Position numbers and translations under genes: made by a program. Positions 36,511-48,900 of a stretch of DNA of 64,000 bases are shown here, one piece after another (positions within the stretch are counted from its first letter, which is position 1; each line of letters begins with the position of its first letter). The notes under the pieces are model-generated. The model made no database searches, was not told the origin of the DNA, and was given only the letters and a program-made list of their open reading frames with translations. The DNA is from Alopecurus myosuroides (lineage: Eukaryota > Streptophyta > Magnoliopsida > Poales > Poaceae), in assembly GCA_028641055.1 (NCBI GenBank), contig JAPCYS010002482.1:62001-126000 (forward strand), written 5' to 3'.

Positions 36511-37690
36511 ACCATCACCTCAAAAGTCCAATCTAGGGCTTCTACAACCCTGTTTCGGCACCGTGTCAGAGAGGGGAATCGTCATCGGAGGCTTCTTCAT
36601 CGCCATGGTCGCGTCTGGACAGATGTGTGAGTAATTCATCTTGGGACTACGGGTCCATAGAAATAGCTAGATGGTTGTTCTCTTCCTGACGCCTCCATGT
36701 TTAGAGTCTCGTGAGCTTCCTCACACGATCGAGACCACCGTTATGTAATTGTGCATGTTTTGTTTGTTGGGATCCGATAAACCATGAGAGTATGATGATT
36801 TTGTTCATGTCAATCTGATATTCTTCACTTATATTCATAGAGAGTTTTAATCTTGTCTTGCAATGCTCTCCAGTGTTTATGATTACCTTGGCCACGTAGT
36901 TGTTTTCACCTCCAAGAGAGGGTTTATATGCTAGAGAGTGGGTTCGTACCTCCCTTACATCTGTGCTCGAGTGACAGAAACATGACAGACGGGGGATGTG
37001 TTGTTACTACTAGGGATAAAACAACGGTTGCTCTTGTCTACGGACAAGGAGTACTGCTTATATTACGTATTATTCTTAATGCATGTGTCTGTTGCACACA
37101 AAGTAATCACTTCGTTGATGCAACTTAATACCAGAGAGATTTGCTGGATAGCTTTCTTGATGTGGACTTTTAGATATGGATGCATGCTGGATAGCGGTCC
37201 ATATGCCTTGACGTAATGCCTATAATGTTAGAAACCGTGAACTATATCTCTTCATAATAGTATTGATATACGTTCATGATTTGTTAATTTCTCAGTCGTA
37301 ATTTTTTCACCCAACATGTTTGTTTTCTTTGGAGAGACACTACTAGTGAACCTATGGCCCTAGGTCCTATTTTCCTTATAATTGCAACCTTCTTTAAAGC
37401 ACTTTCATCATTGTTTCCTTGTTGTTTTGTATTTTATTTACTTTTCAAGACTCTATACGTTTAATTCTCTAGTTTTCAGCAAGACGGGAAGATTGGCAAC
37501 CTTCTCGGAAACTTGGGAACAAGAGAGAGTTTGTGTTTGTGTGCAGGTTCCACGCCTGTTGACGCGACATACAACAAGCAACCTTCTCCAAGACTACGAA
37601 GTCCTAATGCTTCGATAAACCATGGTTCCTTAATTGGGGGAAAATTTCCGCTGGAATACATCATACCTTCCACTTAGGGTATCCCATCGA
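36511..37690. mobile_element. Decayed LTR-retrotransposon-like block
   Basis: The block contains phrases I associate with old Triticeae LTR sequences: a CCATGGTCGCG start, TTTGTTTGTTGGGATCCGAT, a GCATGCTGGATAGCGGTC core, and an end rich in short runs. No long open frame, primer site or clear ends were found. It is given as a probable relic from general resemblance only. It contains no host gene that I can see. Confidence 0.4.
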
Positions 37691-38692
37691 GCGTGGGACC
37701 ACGTCAGCATCATGCCACGGGGTTCCGGAAGAGTTCCGGGGGACTTTTCATATATGGAAGCGGTGCCAGAGAGGGGCAGATTTCCTCCTATGAGCAAACC
37801 CTAATTTTAGGGGATGCCAGGTGGGACCCATGGTCTCAGAAAGTGCATTGACTTTCCATAAAAAATTTCTCGAATTTATTTGAGAAATAAATCAGTGGAA
37901 AAAAGGAGGGGTATTGGACTCCACTTGGGAGTCCAATCCGAGCCTCCTAGGAGGAGTGGTGCGGCCAAGGGAGGGAGGGGAAACCAACCCTCCCCCCCAT
38001 GGCAGGCGCCCTCCTTGCTCCCACTATATAATCCCCACCCCTACTCTTTGGAGAACACACAATTGAGCCTTTGGCCTTCTTTCTCTCTCACATGATTAGA
38101 GATCTAATTAGAGAGCCTTTAATAGAATTAGAGCCACTAATTAGAGAACCTCTAATTGAATTAGAGTCTATAATTAGAAACACCTCTAATTGAAATAGAG
38201 TATCTTCTAATCGGGTTTTTAAGTTATACTCTCCCGATTAGACCTAGCTCTAATTAGTTTTCTCTCTCATGTCTTGAAAGTTTTCAGATTCATAATAGCT
38301 CTAATCACAGTTGATTAGAGCTATCAGTTAGTACCGCCGGAAGACTGTCTCTCTTCGTCGGTGCTGAGTCCTGGACGGCGGAGCGTTGACAGTGCTGAGT
38401 CCTAGACGTGCGTACCATAAAAGGGATTACACGTTTGATCCTTGATGAGGGAAGACTTAGTGAGATGCCTACAACTAGGCCTAGTTGTGAGGATCCATGA
38501 TTGTTCAGATCTCTTCTACGATTACATCGAATTCGCTGCCCGGTGGGTCGTGATCCTGATCCTCGCATGTGTGGGCATGGCTCGTTATCTGCGTAGTGAT
38601 CTTGGCAGACTACGTAGGGCAAACAATTAAATTATGCATCGTAGACCAGCACCTATTCACCTCCCCTCTAGACGACATCCTTGTACTTTCAG
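37691..38692 (+). mobile_element. Probable decayed LTR with TATA box and AATTAGAG repeats
   Basis: The segment has a C/G-rich stretch followed by TATATAAT near 38026. Next comes an array of TCTAATTAGAG-type repeats (38093-38230) and a 13-bp-stem inverted repeat ATAGCTCTAATCA...TGATTAGAGCTAT (38298-38329). The end, CACCTATTCACCTCCCCTC to GTACTTTCA (38650-38692), resembles the end of the element B LTR. It could be the LTR of a different Copia relic. No coding was seen. Confidence 0.4.
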
Positions 38693-38699
38693 GTGCCAT

Positions 38700-40430
38700 T
38701 TTGCACCATAGTCATCATACTTTCTTCGCAAAAAATAAGACTTTTGGAACTTAAATATGAAAAAATATTAGTCGTAACAAAAAGGTTATAAACTCGTTCT
38801 AGCACTATTGTTTGTAATGGTATGTGCCAAAATTGGGCACGTTATCATGGGCATGAACTTCGTAATTTGGTTGAATGTCATCAATGATCATACAAGATAG
38901 GCCTTCTCTGAAGACCTTATTCTGAAAAGTTGTCAAGATCCAAGTTTATCATTTTTTTCTTGCAACTAATACACATAAATAGATTCTATGCCAAATGATT
39001 GTATTTTTTTTAACATTTATACATTTATTTGATTTTTCTAAAACTAGGGTCAAAATTGTCTTCACACCTCTTCATCGCAACAAACCGAATCCTTGAGTAA
39101 CATGTGGCTATTACTTAAAATCCTACTTAGATATGTTAGAATGATTTCCCCAATTCTAGCACCAACCTATACCAAAAAATAATTACTTTTTCAAATTGAA
39201 TAATATTTATTTATTGTGCAAAAGTAGTTAGAAAGCAAGGAAATTCGTAATACTTGGGTCTATTTTGTGTAAAATTATAATGGTTATATTTTGCAAAAAA
39301 AAATGTACTGGCTTCATATAAGATTCACATTTTTGCACTTAAAAAATAGAAATATTTTTTTGTAACAAAAAGTTGGAAATCCTTTGAAAACTTTTGTCAT
39401 GGAAAAAATACACCTAAATGGGCACATTATCATGAATTATGTCATGGATATGTCCATGACCTTGGTCCTTTCGCTTGAATGACATGAGTGTTCATACTCC
39501 AACCTACTCAAAATATGGTGTATATATTTTTTTTTTGTCAAAATCAAACTTTATAAATTTTGAGTGATATATAGGTAGAAGTATTATTAGAATTAACATG
39601 AAATACCTTTTAATCATATGCATATGGTATTGTAGAGTTTCATATAGTTTTTATATAGTTGGTCAAAATTTAAGAAGTTTTGACTTCGACAAAAATCATA
39701 GACAGCCTATTTTGGGCGGGAGGGAGTATATGATTTCTATTGAAGTTTTAAATTAAATGTAAAAACTGAAATTTATCATTTTTCATGTAAATTAGTACAC
39801 ATTGAGGAACTCCATGCCAAATTGACATTTTATTCATTTCTTTTATTTAAAAAATAAGAAGTCAAGATCGCCAACACATCTATTCATTGCAAGCGGCTAA
39901 ATCTGTCAACACGATATGTGGCTATTGCATAGATTCCTACTTGGGTAGGTTAAAATAATTTTTTTTGTAAATTTTAGGATCAAACTACAACACACTTGAA
40001 GTTCAAGTTTGAATTAGTTTTGGAAAATTAGACAATATTCATTTAAATGTGCAAAAATATCTAGAAAACTAGAAAATTCTTAATATTTAGCCATTATACA
40101 TGCAATGTGGTCTAATTTGTGTGTGAAAATTGGAATTGTTCCATGTTACACCATATTCTATGCACTTGCTTCACAAAAATAACTTTTTTATTTCTTTGAA
40201 AATGGAAAAATATATTTTGTACCAAAAAGTTGGAAACTCCTTTCGGACTATTGTTTCAACCAATTTCAAGTATATACATGATTTTTCAGCCAAATTCTGG
40301 GCAATTTTTCATGTACTTGTAGATAATTTGAAACTATATATAGATGACAATATTTAATTTTGAACTACATGTATATAAAAATTTGGCTATAAATTGAAGA
40401 AAAAACATATTTTAATTACTTATAGAGATA
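38700..40430. repeat. AT-rich block with three degenerate long direct repeats
   Basis: A CAAAAAGTTGGAAACTCCTTT-like phrase recurs near 38778, 39364 and 40219. A GTGGCTATT...CCTACTT phrase recurs near 39104 and 39920, and GGGCACRTTATCATG near 38835 and 39415. The spacing of roughly 0.6-0.85 kb suggests a degenerate tandem array, perhaps the repeat-rich end of a large DNA transposon. No gene was seen. Confidence 0.5.
39530..39729. mobile_element. Stowaway/Mariner-like remnant
   Basis: The end reads CCTATTTTGGGCGGGAGGGAGTA. It is preceded by AAGTTTTGACTTCGACAAAA, which is the usual right end of Triticeae Stowaway or Mariner miniature elements, ending at TA. The left end is decayed, so the boundaries are approximate. 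Confidence 0.5.
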
Positions 40431-40529
40431 TTTCTAGCTTCTTGCAAGAAAATAAATAATTTGATCTTCAAAATCCAAATGTGCACATGCATTTCATTTG
40501 TTTTTAATTCTTTGTGAGGTGCTATATAA

Positions 40530-40740
40530 AAACACTTGGAAAGTCGATTTTTTACCAAGTGTTATATAAAACACTAGAGAAAGCCGATTATTTGCCGGGT
40601 GTAACACTAGGACAACCACCGAGTGGGTTTCAGTGTCATTTTTTGTTGATTGTTGTTTCTATCACTCTTCAAAGGGTTTGTTTGACAAACACCATATAAA
40701 ATACACTTGTACACTCGGCAAACCCGTCGATACCGGTAGG
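40530..40740. mobile_element. Possible CACTA subterminal remnant
   Basis: Repeated words such as TTTACCAAGTGTTATATAAA, ATTTGCCGGGTGTAACACTA and ACACTCGGCAAACC are decayed versions of the TTTGCCGAGTG / CACTCGGCAAA motifs found near the ends of grass CACTA transposons. No terminal CACTA and no transposase were seen. 40741-41300 holds only AT-rich sequence with T runs near 40931-40949. Confidence 0.35.
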
Positions 40741-41309
40741 TCAGACCAAGCAGTTGAATTGGACACTTCTATTTGTTTGATGAGCTACATGCCGATTGTT
40801 ATTATGTTTCTACTGGGTGAAGCGGGTGGTATGCCACTTAGTGAAAACGACAGCTTCCGCGTCCTTATACTTTGTCACAGGAAGTCCCTTCAAAATTAGT
40901 TAGAAAAATGTTGTGCTGAACAATGTCCTTTTTTTTTTTTGTTTTTTTTTTGCTTAACGCCTATGGCAGCTGCATCTATTTTACCATTACCTATTTAGTT
41001 ATTCATCAGCGAGCCAAATGCATATGTGTTCTTATCTATTGGTACATATTTTTACTATTCATTTTCATGACTTTCTGAAAGCTTGGCTGCACTCCAATTA
41101 GCATGTCCAACAATTGACAAATCTACACGATTTATTATTTATTAATATTTTACATTATTTCCTTGGCAACTCTTAATGTTTTTACACATGCCTTGACAAC
41201 TCACATACAGAAATCGTAGTACATGCATGAAGCAGAATTACTGATCTCTCTACAAATTACTTGCATGTGTTTTTAAACGGCATTACTTTGCATGCTTGAG
41301 CTTGGCAAC

Positions 41310-44300
41310 CTACAGCATGCCTTCGATGGCGTCCTTCCAGACCCTGCCGTGCGTCTGGTCCTCCAGCAGCAGCTGCACCGTCCCTGCCGACGTGCTGAGC
41401 GCCACTGCAAAGCATCTCCTGCCATCCACCACCGCCTCGCGGCCCGGCGACACGGCGAGGACCTCGTCTGCACGACAAAACAGCCGGCAGACAGAAAACG
41501 CGTCAGTACACAGCCAGACGCGAGTGTGTGCACGTGGTTGATTTGATCAGAATAGCTTACGGTCTTCATAGGTGGTGAAGACGCCACCCAGCCGCTTCTT
41601 CCCAAGCCTCAGCGCCACCGTGCCGCCGCCGCCTACCCGGGGGAACACGGCCACCGTCCTCACGCGTACCCTCCCTGCAATCAATGGCGGATGATCTTTA
41701 CTTCTTAGCTTTCTGGTTTGCAGGGTCAGGATCGAACTCAGAATAAGGGCGCGCGGCCGTCTACGGATATGTAATTGGTCCCTCACCGCAGGGCAGGCAG
41801 ACCCTGAGAGCCATGCCTTTCTGGATGCTGTCGTTGATGCTCGCTGCCATGGCACTGCCACTTGCGCTGGCGCCGATTCCTCTGACGTCCGCGGCCCTGA
41901 GCTTCAGCGCGGCGGCTCCCCTGAGGCACGTCGCAGCGGCGGCGGTCAGCGTGAGGATCTCGGCGGGGGAGCGGCTGTCGGTGCCAGCCTTGACGGCGGA
42001 GGTCACTCGGGGCCGGTGGGCGCCGGCGGACTCCGCAGCCTCCGCGCAAACGGTGGCCACAAGCGCGGCAGCGGAGGCCAGCACCGCGCCCATACCACTG
42101 TCTCCGTCGATCCCCCGCGGCTCGCACGACGAAGCAACGCCTGCGATGGCGGCGGCGAGCTGGGCCACTGAGACGGCCGCGTGAGCCTGCGCCGAGTGTA
42201 GGCGGAGCTCGTCGCGCCTCCGCCGCGTCCGGCTACCCGTGCCGAAGACGGTGTCCAGGAAGTAGCCTCGCAGGATCGCCCATGTGTCCAACATTCAGCT
42301 GCAAAAACATCCACTGCTGTCTATCAAATCCCACGGATACGTAAGTTAAACGCGCCAGCCCCATACTCCATACCCACACACGTACAACAAAATCAGACAT
42401 CGAGACAAAGATACCGATCAAAAACTAACAGAGATTTAACATAATCCGTTTGGCTGTTTGCTAGTAGTACTTACTACTCTCTCCGTTCAACAATAGATGA
42501 TTGAACGGAGGGAGTATTTTTAGATGAACCCGGAGCACCTCCCGGGATCATCCATGCATTTCATTCAAATGAAACACATAAAATTAATCAATTCCTTGTC
42601 TTGATATCCTTACCCAGTTAGGCTGGTTCAGCCTATGATGCTTGTGCTGCTTGGAGCTAGGCTCCCCGCTGGCCAGAAAACTCTGTAGGTAAACTAAGAA
42701 AATTAATTAAGTTGATCATCATACATACTCATGTATTGGAAAGGCCAAAAGATATTTAATCATTTGTGATCGCTTTTTTTTGTTACAAAATTGTGATCGC
42801 TTAGCGTTGGAGATAGGTAGGCACGCATAGATGCCTAACTATCTACAATAAAATAAAAGATAAAGAAGAGGCAACTTTACGCTTCTACTTCTTTTGAGGA
42901 AAAGCTACATCGTTTATCAGTTTAGTAACTAAAAAGGTAGGACCAGAATACATGCGAACCGAGTCATACTACAATGAACACGATCCGCCCTTTAGCTAGG
43001 ACCAAAACAATCAACATGATCCGTATAACTATACATATCTAGTATATGAGCTACCTCATTGGCCTCCCCTATTACAAAGTCATGTTGTTCTATTACTTAC
43101 TACAATCTTGAACTTGCTAGAAACCTTTCAAGAATCTTTTTCTTTTTTGCTTTCAACAAAATGGAAATGTGTAATCCAAACGAAAGGCTTAGCTTTCTTA
43201 AGGGGAGACTATAATCTGACGAGTATCATCACATATTGGAAAATAAGATAAAGCACATACACACCCTACAGTCTAGCACTCGTGTTTTTGGGACCTGTGA
43301 CCAGCAAAAATCAAGATGTCCGTTGGACTTTGCCTTATGCATGGCATGTGTCCGAGACTATGAGATGGAAATCATGGTTAGATTTTGTTGGATACAATGT
43401 CCATCTCGAGAACGTTGTCCATTTATTTATAGACAATGAAATAATACCACTTCTTCAAACGAAAATTATGTGAAATTAAGAAATAATATCAATGCAACAA
43501 ATTAAAATTATGTTATAATTCGTGTCATCGACCAAGACACATCCTTAATTTTGTTATCATAGATGTGATTGCGATTACACCCATAGCATTCTATCATAAC
43601 ATATAAATTATCGGCTAGATCACAAGCTGAATTTACTTTAGTGTGGTCGAATAATATATGTAGACAAATCTATCAACTTGATTGATATAATGAATGATTA
43701 ACGTCTTGGGATGAAAATTTAAGTATGAGTAGTACGAATGATCAACTCTCCAACACAGCAAACAAAATGATTGTTTCTTCATTCACTCGACTCACATTAT
43801 GAGTCACATGCGCCTCAAACTCCAAGATCAAGACCCATGCAAACCTAACGGAGTGAAAACTATTTGAAAGTTCTTATGTACTTGAATATGCCTATTACTA
43901 TTTCATTCAATCAAACTTGATGCCGAGAAATCACTAGTACAAATGGACCTATTTAAGCCCCTCCCAACCCAATCTCACACGGATGGAAGAAACTCAATGA
44001 CATGTGACATTTTGGACATAATTCAGACCCTACCATGTGTGATGTTGCACACACCGCACACAATTCAACGAAAGAAAGCGTGGGTGACACATCCCACACG
44101 ACTAGCCATTTTGAATCATGTGCAGTGTTGGCGATTTTAAGGGTGTGCTATTTATTTGCTATGCTTGGAGGAACAAAGTGTTTGTGATTCTGCCGCGCAT
44201 CACAAATGTGCGGGAAATATTAGTCTTGTATGTCACTTTTCATGCCAAATTCTCTCCTTGGCTTCCATGCAACGCATGTTGGCTGCTCGCCTTCCTGCCA

Positions 44301-45446
44301 CATGACATGCGTTTCCGACAATGCAGATTCCTCATCCGCATCGTCGAAGAAGCACAATGGTTTGCCAGAAGCACATGTCGCACTTCTTCTGTGTCGCGGT
44401 GGCCACGTGCTCCCTGGAGCTCCTCTCCATCTAGGGGCTTCGAATTGTCCAGAAGCTCCTCAACCCCCGAGCGCCATCGTTGCATCGAGCACATGCCTCC
44501 TAAGGGGAGGAGGTACACCCCTCTATTCTGCCAGAGACAACAGAGGAGAAGCAGTCCCTCGTTGTGTCGGATCATGGTGCCAACACATGCTCCTCCACCC
44601 TGCACTGGTCGTCTGCGTTGTCCCGCGAAAACTTTGAACTGGATTTGGAGATGGATGACAATGAAACGACGATGATGCTGGAGGATTACTCGTCGTGTCT
44701 CAAACCGTGGAACGAGGCTAAGTGTGAGGCTGGGTAGGACATGCTCCACGAGCATCATTTGTTGGGGGAGTCGTTCGACTAAGTGTAAGGAATACAATTA
44801 AGGTGCGGGAGGAGTACGCAGCAAGGAAGAAGCATGGTGGTGAGGTATAGCTGGCTAAACGGACCAGCTCGAGGCACGGAAGAAAAAGGCCGGCACGATT
44901 TTAGCTTGTCACGCAATAAACGGGCCCCGGGACGACACAAACCCGTTAGTGCTCATGTTTGGCTTCAATTTGATGCCCGTGGGCCCGCACGGCATGACAT
45001 GCTTAGTTTTTTTTTGAATGTTTACCGATTTTGTCTTGGCCATAATCGGACCATAAACGGGCCAAATAGGCTAAACGTGCTATGCTTGGCCGGCCCATCG
45101 TGCCGATGGGCTATGCCCTGTCTGGAGGTCGAGACACACGGGCTAGTCCGGTACGGCACGTTTGGCAATCGTGCCTAACGGGTTGGGCCGTATTCGTGCT
45201 GTGCCTCTGACAAGTTGTGCCTTGCCAGGTTGGGCCGTCCGTTTGGCCAGCTATATGATGAGGTGATTGCCATGCTCCACGTGATGATCGAGTCGACCTT
45301 CTCCTACGAGGCTGACCGAGCGAAGGGTAATGCCCCACCATGATGTCAAGACCTTCAGCTCCAGCAAGGGAAATGTGGACATCATCTACATATCCGACGA
45401 GGACGAGGACGACCATGTTTAGATATTATATTTTAGGTGTTTTTCA

Positions 45447-45510
<64 letters not shown>

Positions 45511-45865
45511 CGCTATTTGACACCCAGGGTGCAGAATAGTTATTCTACACCCATCCTGTATATTTTGAACCGTACATGATTTTGACGTCACGTAAATTTT
45601 GTCATATTCCTTATGTCAAGTAGAACGTAAGAAAATATATACATGACATAAAACTTTTATTTACGTGACGCTAGAAAAAAAATTAAAGAATACACATTTT
45701 TATGTTGTTTTTATGACTTTTATGTTGCTATGACTCATATTTTTCATTTTTATGCCTATTATTTTCTTATGGATCAAATATGAACATAAATAATTACATA
45801 TGTCACATAAATTTTTGATTTGGAAACATAAAAAAAAATTGTGGGTGCAAAATAAGTATTCTTCA

Positions 45866-45929
<64 letters not shown>

Positions 45930-48900
45930 AATTAACAGATGCTCCATGGTACCCTTGCTCCTGTACGAAATATATATATATATGTATAAAATTTATGTGT
46001 ACAAACCAATATGCGGACTATTGCATATAGCGGAAATCCTTAAAAACAGCTATAGCGTGCTATAACGAGGCTATATATAGCGGCAAATTTGTACATGAAA
46101 TATCGGCAAATCATTTAGCGACAACATGCTCAAACATCTATAGTGGAGCTATATCAGGTTATTTAAATCTATGGTACAAATGTATGAACGTTCAAATGAA
46201 CTAAGTTATGCATTAAGCTATATTGATGTCTTTTGTTTGGTTATGATTTTTTTTTCTTGATTGTGTTTTGTTCAGGTATGTGTGGTTTATGAATTATGAT
46301 ATATGAAATGTTTGAATGGACAATCTACCATATAGTTAGGAGAAAACTCATTTCGATGTTATGTGTGTTATCACACACTATTTATATGACATAACCATGT
46401 GTAATATGGGTCATTCCCACATGTTTTATATTTATGAATCGTGTGCGATGTAGAATAATCCGCACACAGTTTATTAGTAGTTTGTCTCCCTGCCTACTCA
46501 CGCTTGAGTGAATTGTGTGTCACTGAAATTTTTAATCAACGTGTGTATGAATTATTTTGTACTACATATACACCTACAACTTTGATAGGGGTGGGGGTGG
46601 GGTGGAGAAGACCCCACGGAAAACACGGATGTGCCACGTCTATATGACCAAGTTCATGTCCATTTTCAGACATTTTTTATTATAATGGATTATTTTTGGC
46701 ACAAACATGGCTTCCGGTGTGCCTAAAAATGTACCTTGTGTAGTAGGTACAAAAAAAGATGCAAAGTAACTCGGGTATAGATCAAGGTTAGAATTTTCTA
46801 GCCTTTATTACATGTTCCACCAATTAAATGAATTTGTGCCCGTTTGTGGAAAATAATTCAATATTAAACTACATGTGTCTGATAGGTTGTTCAGAAAAAA
46901 AAATATATGCATAATTTCACATATAGAAGTAGGAAAGTATGGAAGATCCATAAGGGTGTTCAAAGAATTAAGATTTTCTATAGAAATGTGGTCCCATTGT
47001 TTGCACCACCTTTTGAAAACTCAAAGAATATGTAAGAAGGTTTAGAAAATGTCATGGCTTGGCATGGACTCCTTTTAGGGCAAAGTGCCAAAAATAGAAT
47101 TACTTGATTTTGATAATTTAAAAAAACACGCTTCACAAAATGACCTTCCACCAACAAACTTTTATAGATTTCAACCCAAATGACCATAGGGACGAAGCTG
47201 CTCAATACTACTGTGCACCAGGGTTAAATATTTTGTTACTAGTGCTTAGCTATTGGAGTTAGCGTGTACACCTGGTTCTGCCAGCATCGGTGCACGAGGT
47301 CAAATTTTTTTTAACTTGCGGCCTCATATCGTTTATCCTAAATGTCCCTTTATCAAACTATCACCCGCTGATGGTCCCTCAAAAAATTTCAACTAAATAT
47401 GACCCCTCCCCTAAAATGTCATAGTAAAAGCCTAAAAAGTGTTGTGGCAATCTCAGAGCCCTTGAGAATCTCAGACAACACCATTTAGGTTGGCTTATCT
47501 GAGACTGCGAAGTGCAAAAAGGGCTAAATCTTTTGAAATAAGCCATTTCATATATATGGCGTTTTTGCAACATTGGAGGCTCTTAGATTTTTCCACAGGC
47601 TCGAAGAATCTCTGAATATGCCATTTGTTTTGGCGTTTTTGACAACTTGAGGGGCTCTGATATTGCAAATAGAAAAAACACCATATCAAATCGCTTGTTT
47701 CAAATGACAGTTTTTGCATTTCACAGTTTCAGTCACTTCAAAGTGAATGGCGTTTTCTGAGATACTTAGAGCTTCTAAGATTGTCAGAACACCTTTTACG
47801 GGAGGGGACATATTTGGCTAAAAGTTTTTGAGTGGCCTCATTTGGATGTGAGCCGTAGATGTAGCATCTCTTGGTGGGCAATTAGCCAATAGGCCATATA
47901 AAAGTCAATCAATCATGCACCAATCTCGTTTCCTCTTCTAGTCCACTTTGTCTACTCGACCTACTCATCCAACGAGACGATGGAGGACAGGTTGCATCCT
48001 GCGCAGTGGCGAGCATCCTTTCATTCCTGGACCAGCGACCCAATCAGCCACCCGGCCACCCCTCACCTCCTTCAATCCAAACCGTACCACCCAAGGTACT
48101 ATCAATAACAAGTACTAGGGTATTATAGGAAACCTTACCATTCAATAGCCTTGAAATGGGAGAAAAAAGAGGCGGTAACCTATGGTTCAATCAATCATGA
48201 ATCGAAGGGTCACATCTTTCTCTAGCGACATCGATGAGGCGGGGGGGGGGGGGGGGTGGGGTGGGGTGGGGGTGGGGTGGGGGTGGGAGACCTCGAACCT
48301 AAGGTCAACGATGTTGCAAGGTCACTAAATTTAGAGTTTGGTTTTGGTCTCCCTAACAACATCGACGAGGTGGTGGCAACTATGGCACATTGGAATAACG
48401 CCTCTCTGGCCTTTCCCTACATCGTCAATGTTTTCGACGTCGATGAAGAGCCAGTGAGGGTAGGTGTTGCCATATCTGTTGGATTCCTTTGGATTTTGGA
48501 AGTTAGTATGTCGTTAAAGGGAAGCCGTTCGCTGGTCTGTGGTGCTACATCTTCGACTCTTCGTTCGTTTGGGTTTGTTTCATGGCAAAGTATTGCAACG
48601 TTGTGCTCTTTGGGGTGTGTCCCCAGCAGATCTTCTTTCAGAGGTTATCTGATCTCCTTGTACATGAAAAGTGGCTATTGCGGTCATCAAAGGTTGGCGA
48701 AGGCGTTTGTAGGTGTTCCGGTCTTTTGTTGCTTGTTTAGTGCATGTTTCAAGCTCTGGCAGATGTCTAACAATCGAAGGAGGAGGACAACCGATATGAT
48801 TTAGTGTATTTTTGTTTTGTACTGGCCGTGTTGCGTCGACTTCTATCTCCTTTCTATCAGTTGTTGTTTTCCTTGATAAATATCAGATATAACATGCCTT

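Larger units (their letters stand above)
43932..47244. mobile_element. CACTA-like element (candidate boundaries)
   Basis: The left end reads CACTAGTACAAATGGACC, the form of many Triticeae CACTA ends. Behind it lie repeated short words (CACACGGATG, ATGTGTGATG, CCACACGACTAG) like subterminal repeats. A roughly inverse end, TTTTGTTACTAGTG, finishes at 47244. The presumed 3-bp duplications (AAT and CTT) do not match, so the right end is uncertain. No transposase was recognised. The content includes a gene-like fragment, an hAT-type miniature element and a microsatellite-flanked element. Confidence 0.4.

Noticed and set aside
42294..42298. ATG at 42294 as the true start of the VAN3-binding gene
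   Set aside because: A splice acceptor lies directly upstream at 42299, and three upstream exons with family motifs and matching phases were found, so this ATG is internal. The different frame there is better explained by a one-base indel.
45801..46030. A small protein with a long Ile-Tyr repeat
   Set aside because: It is a translation of the (TA)n microsatellite.
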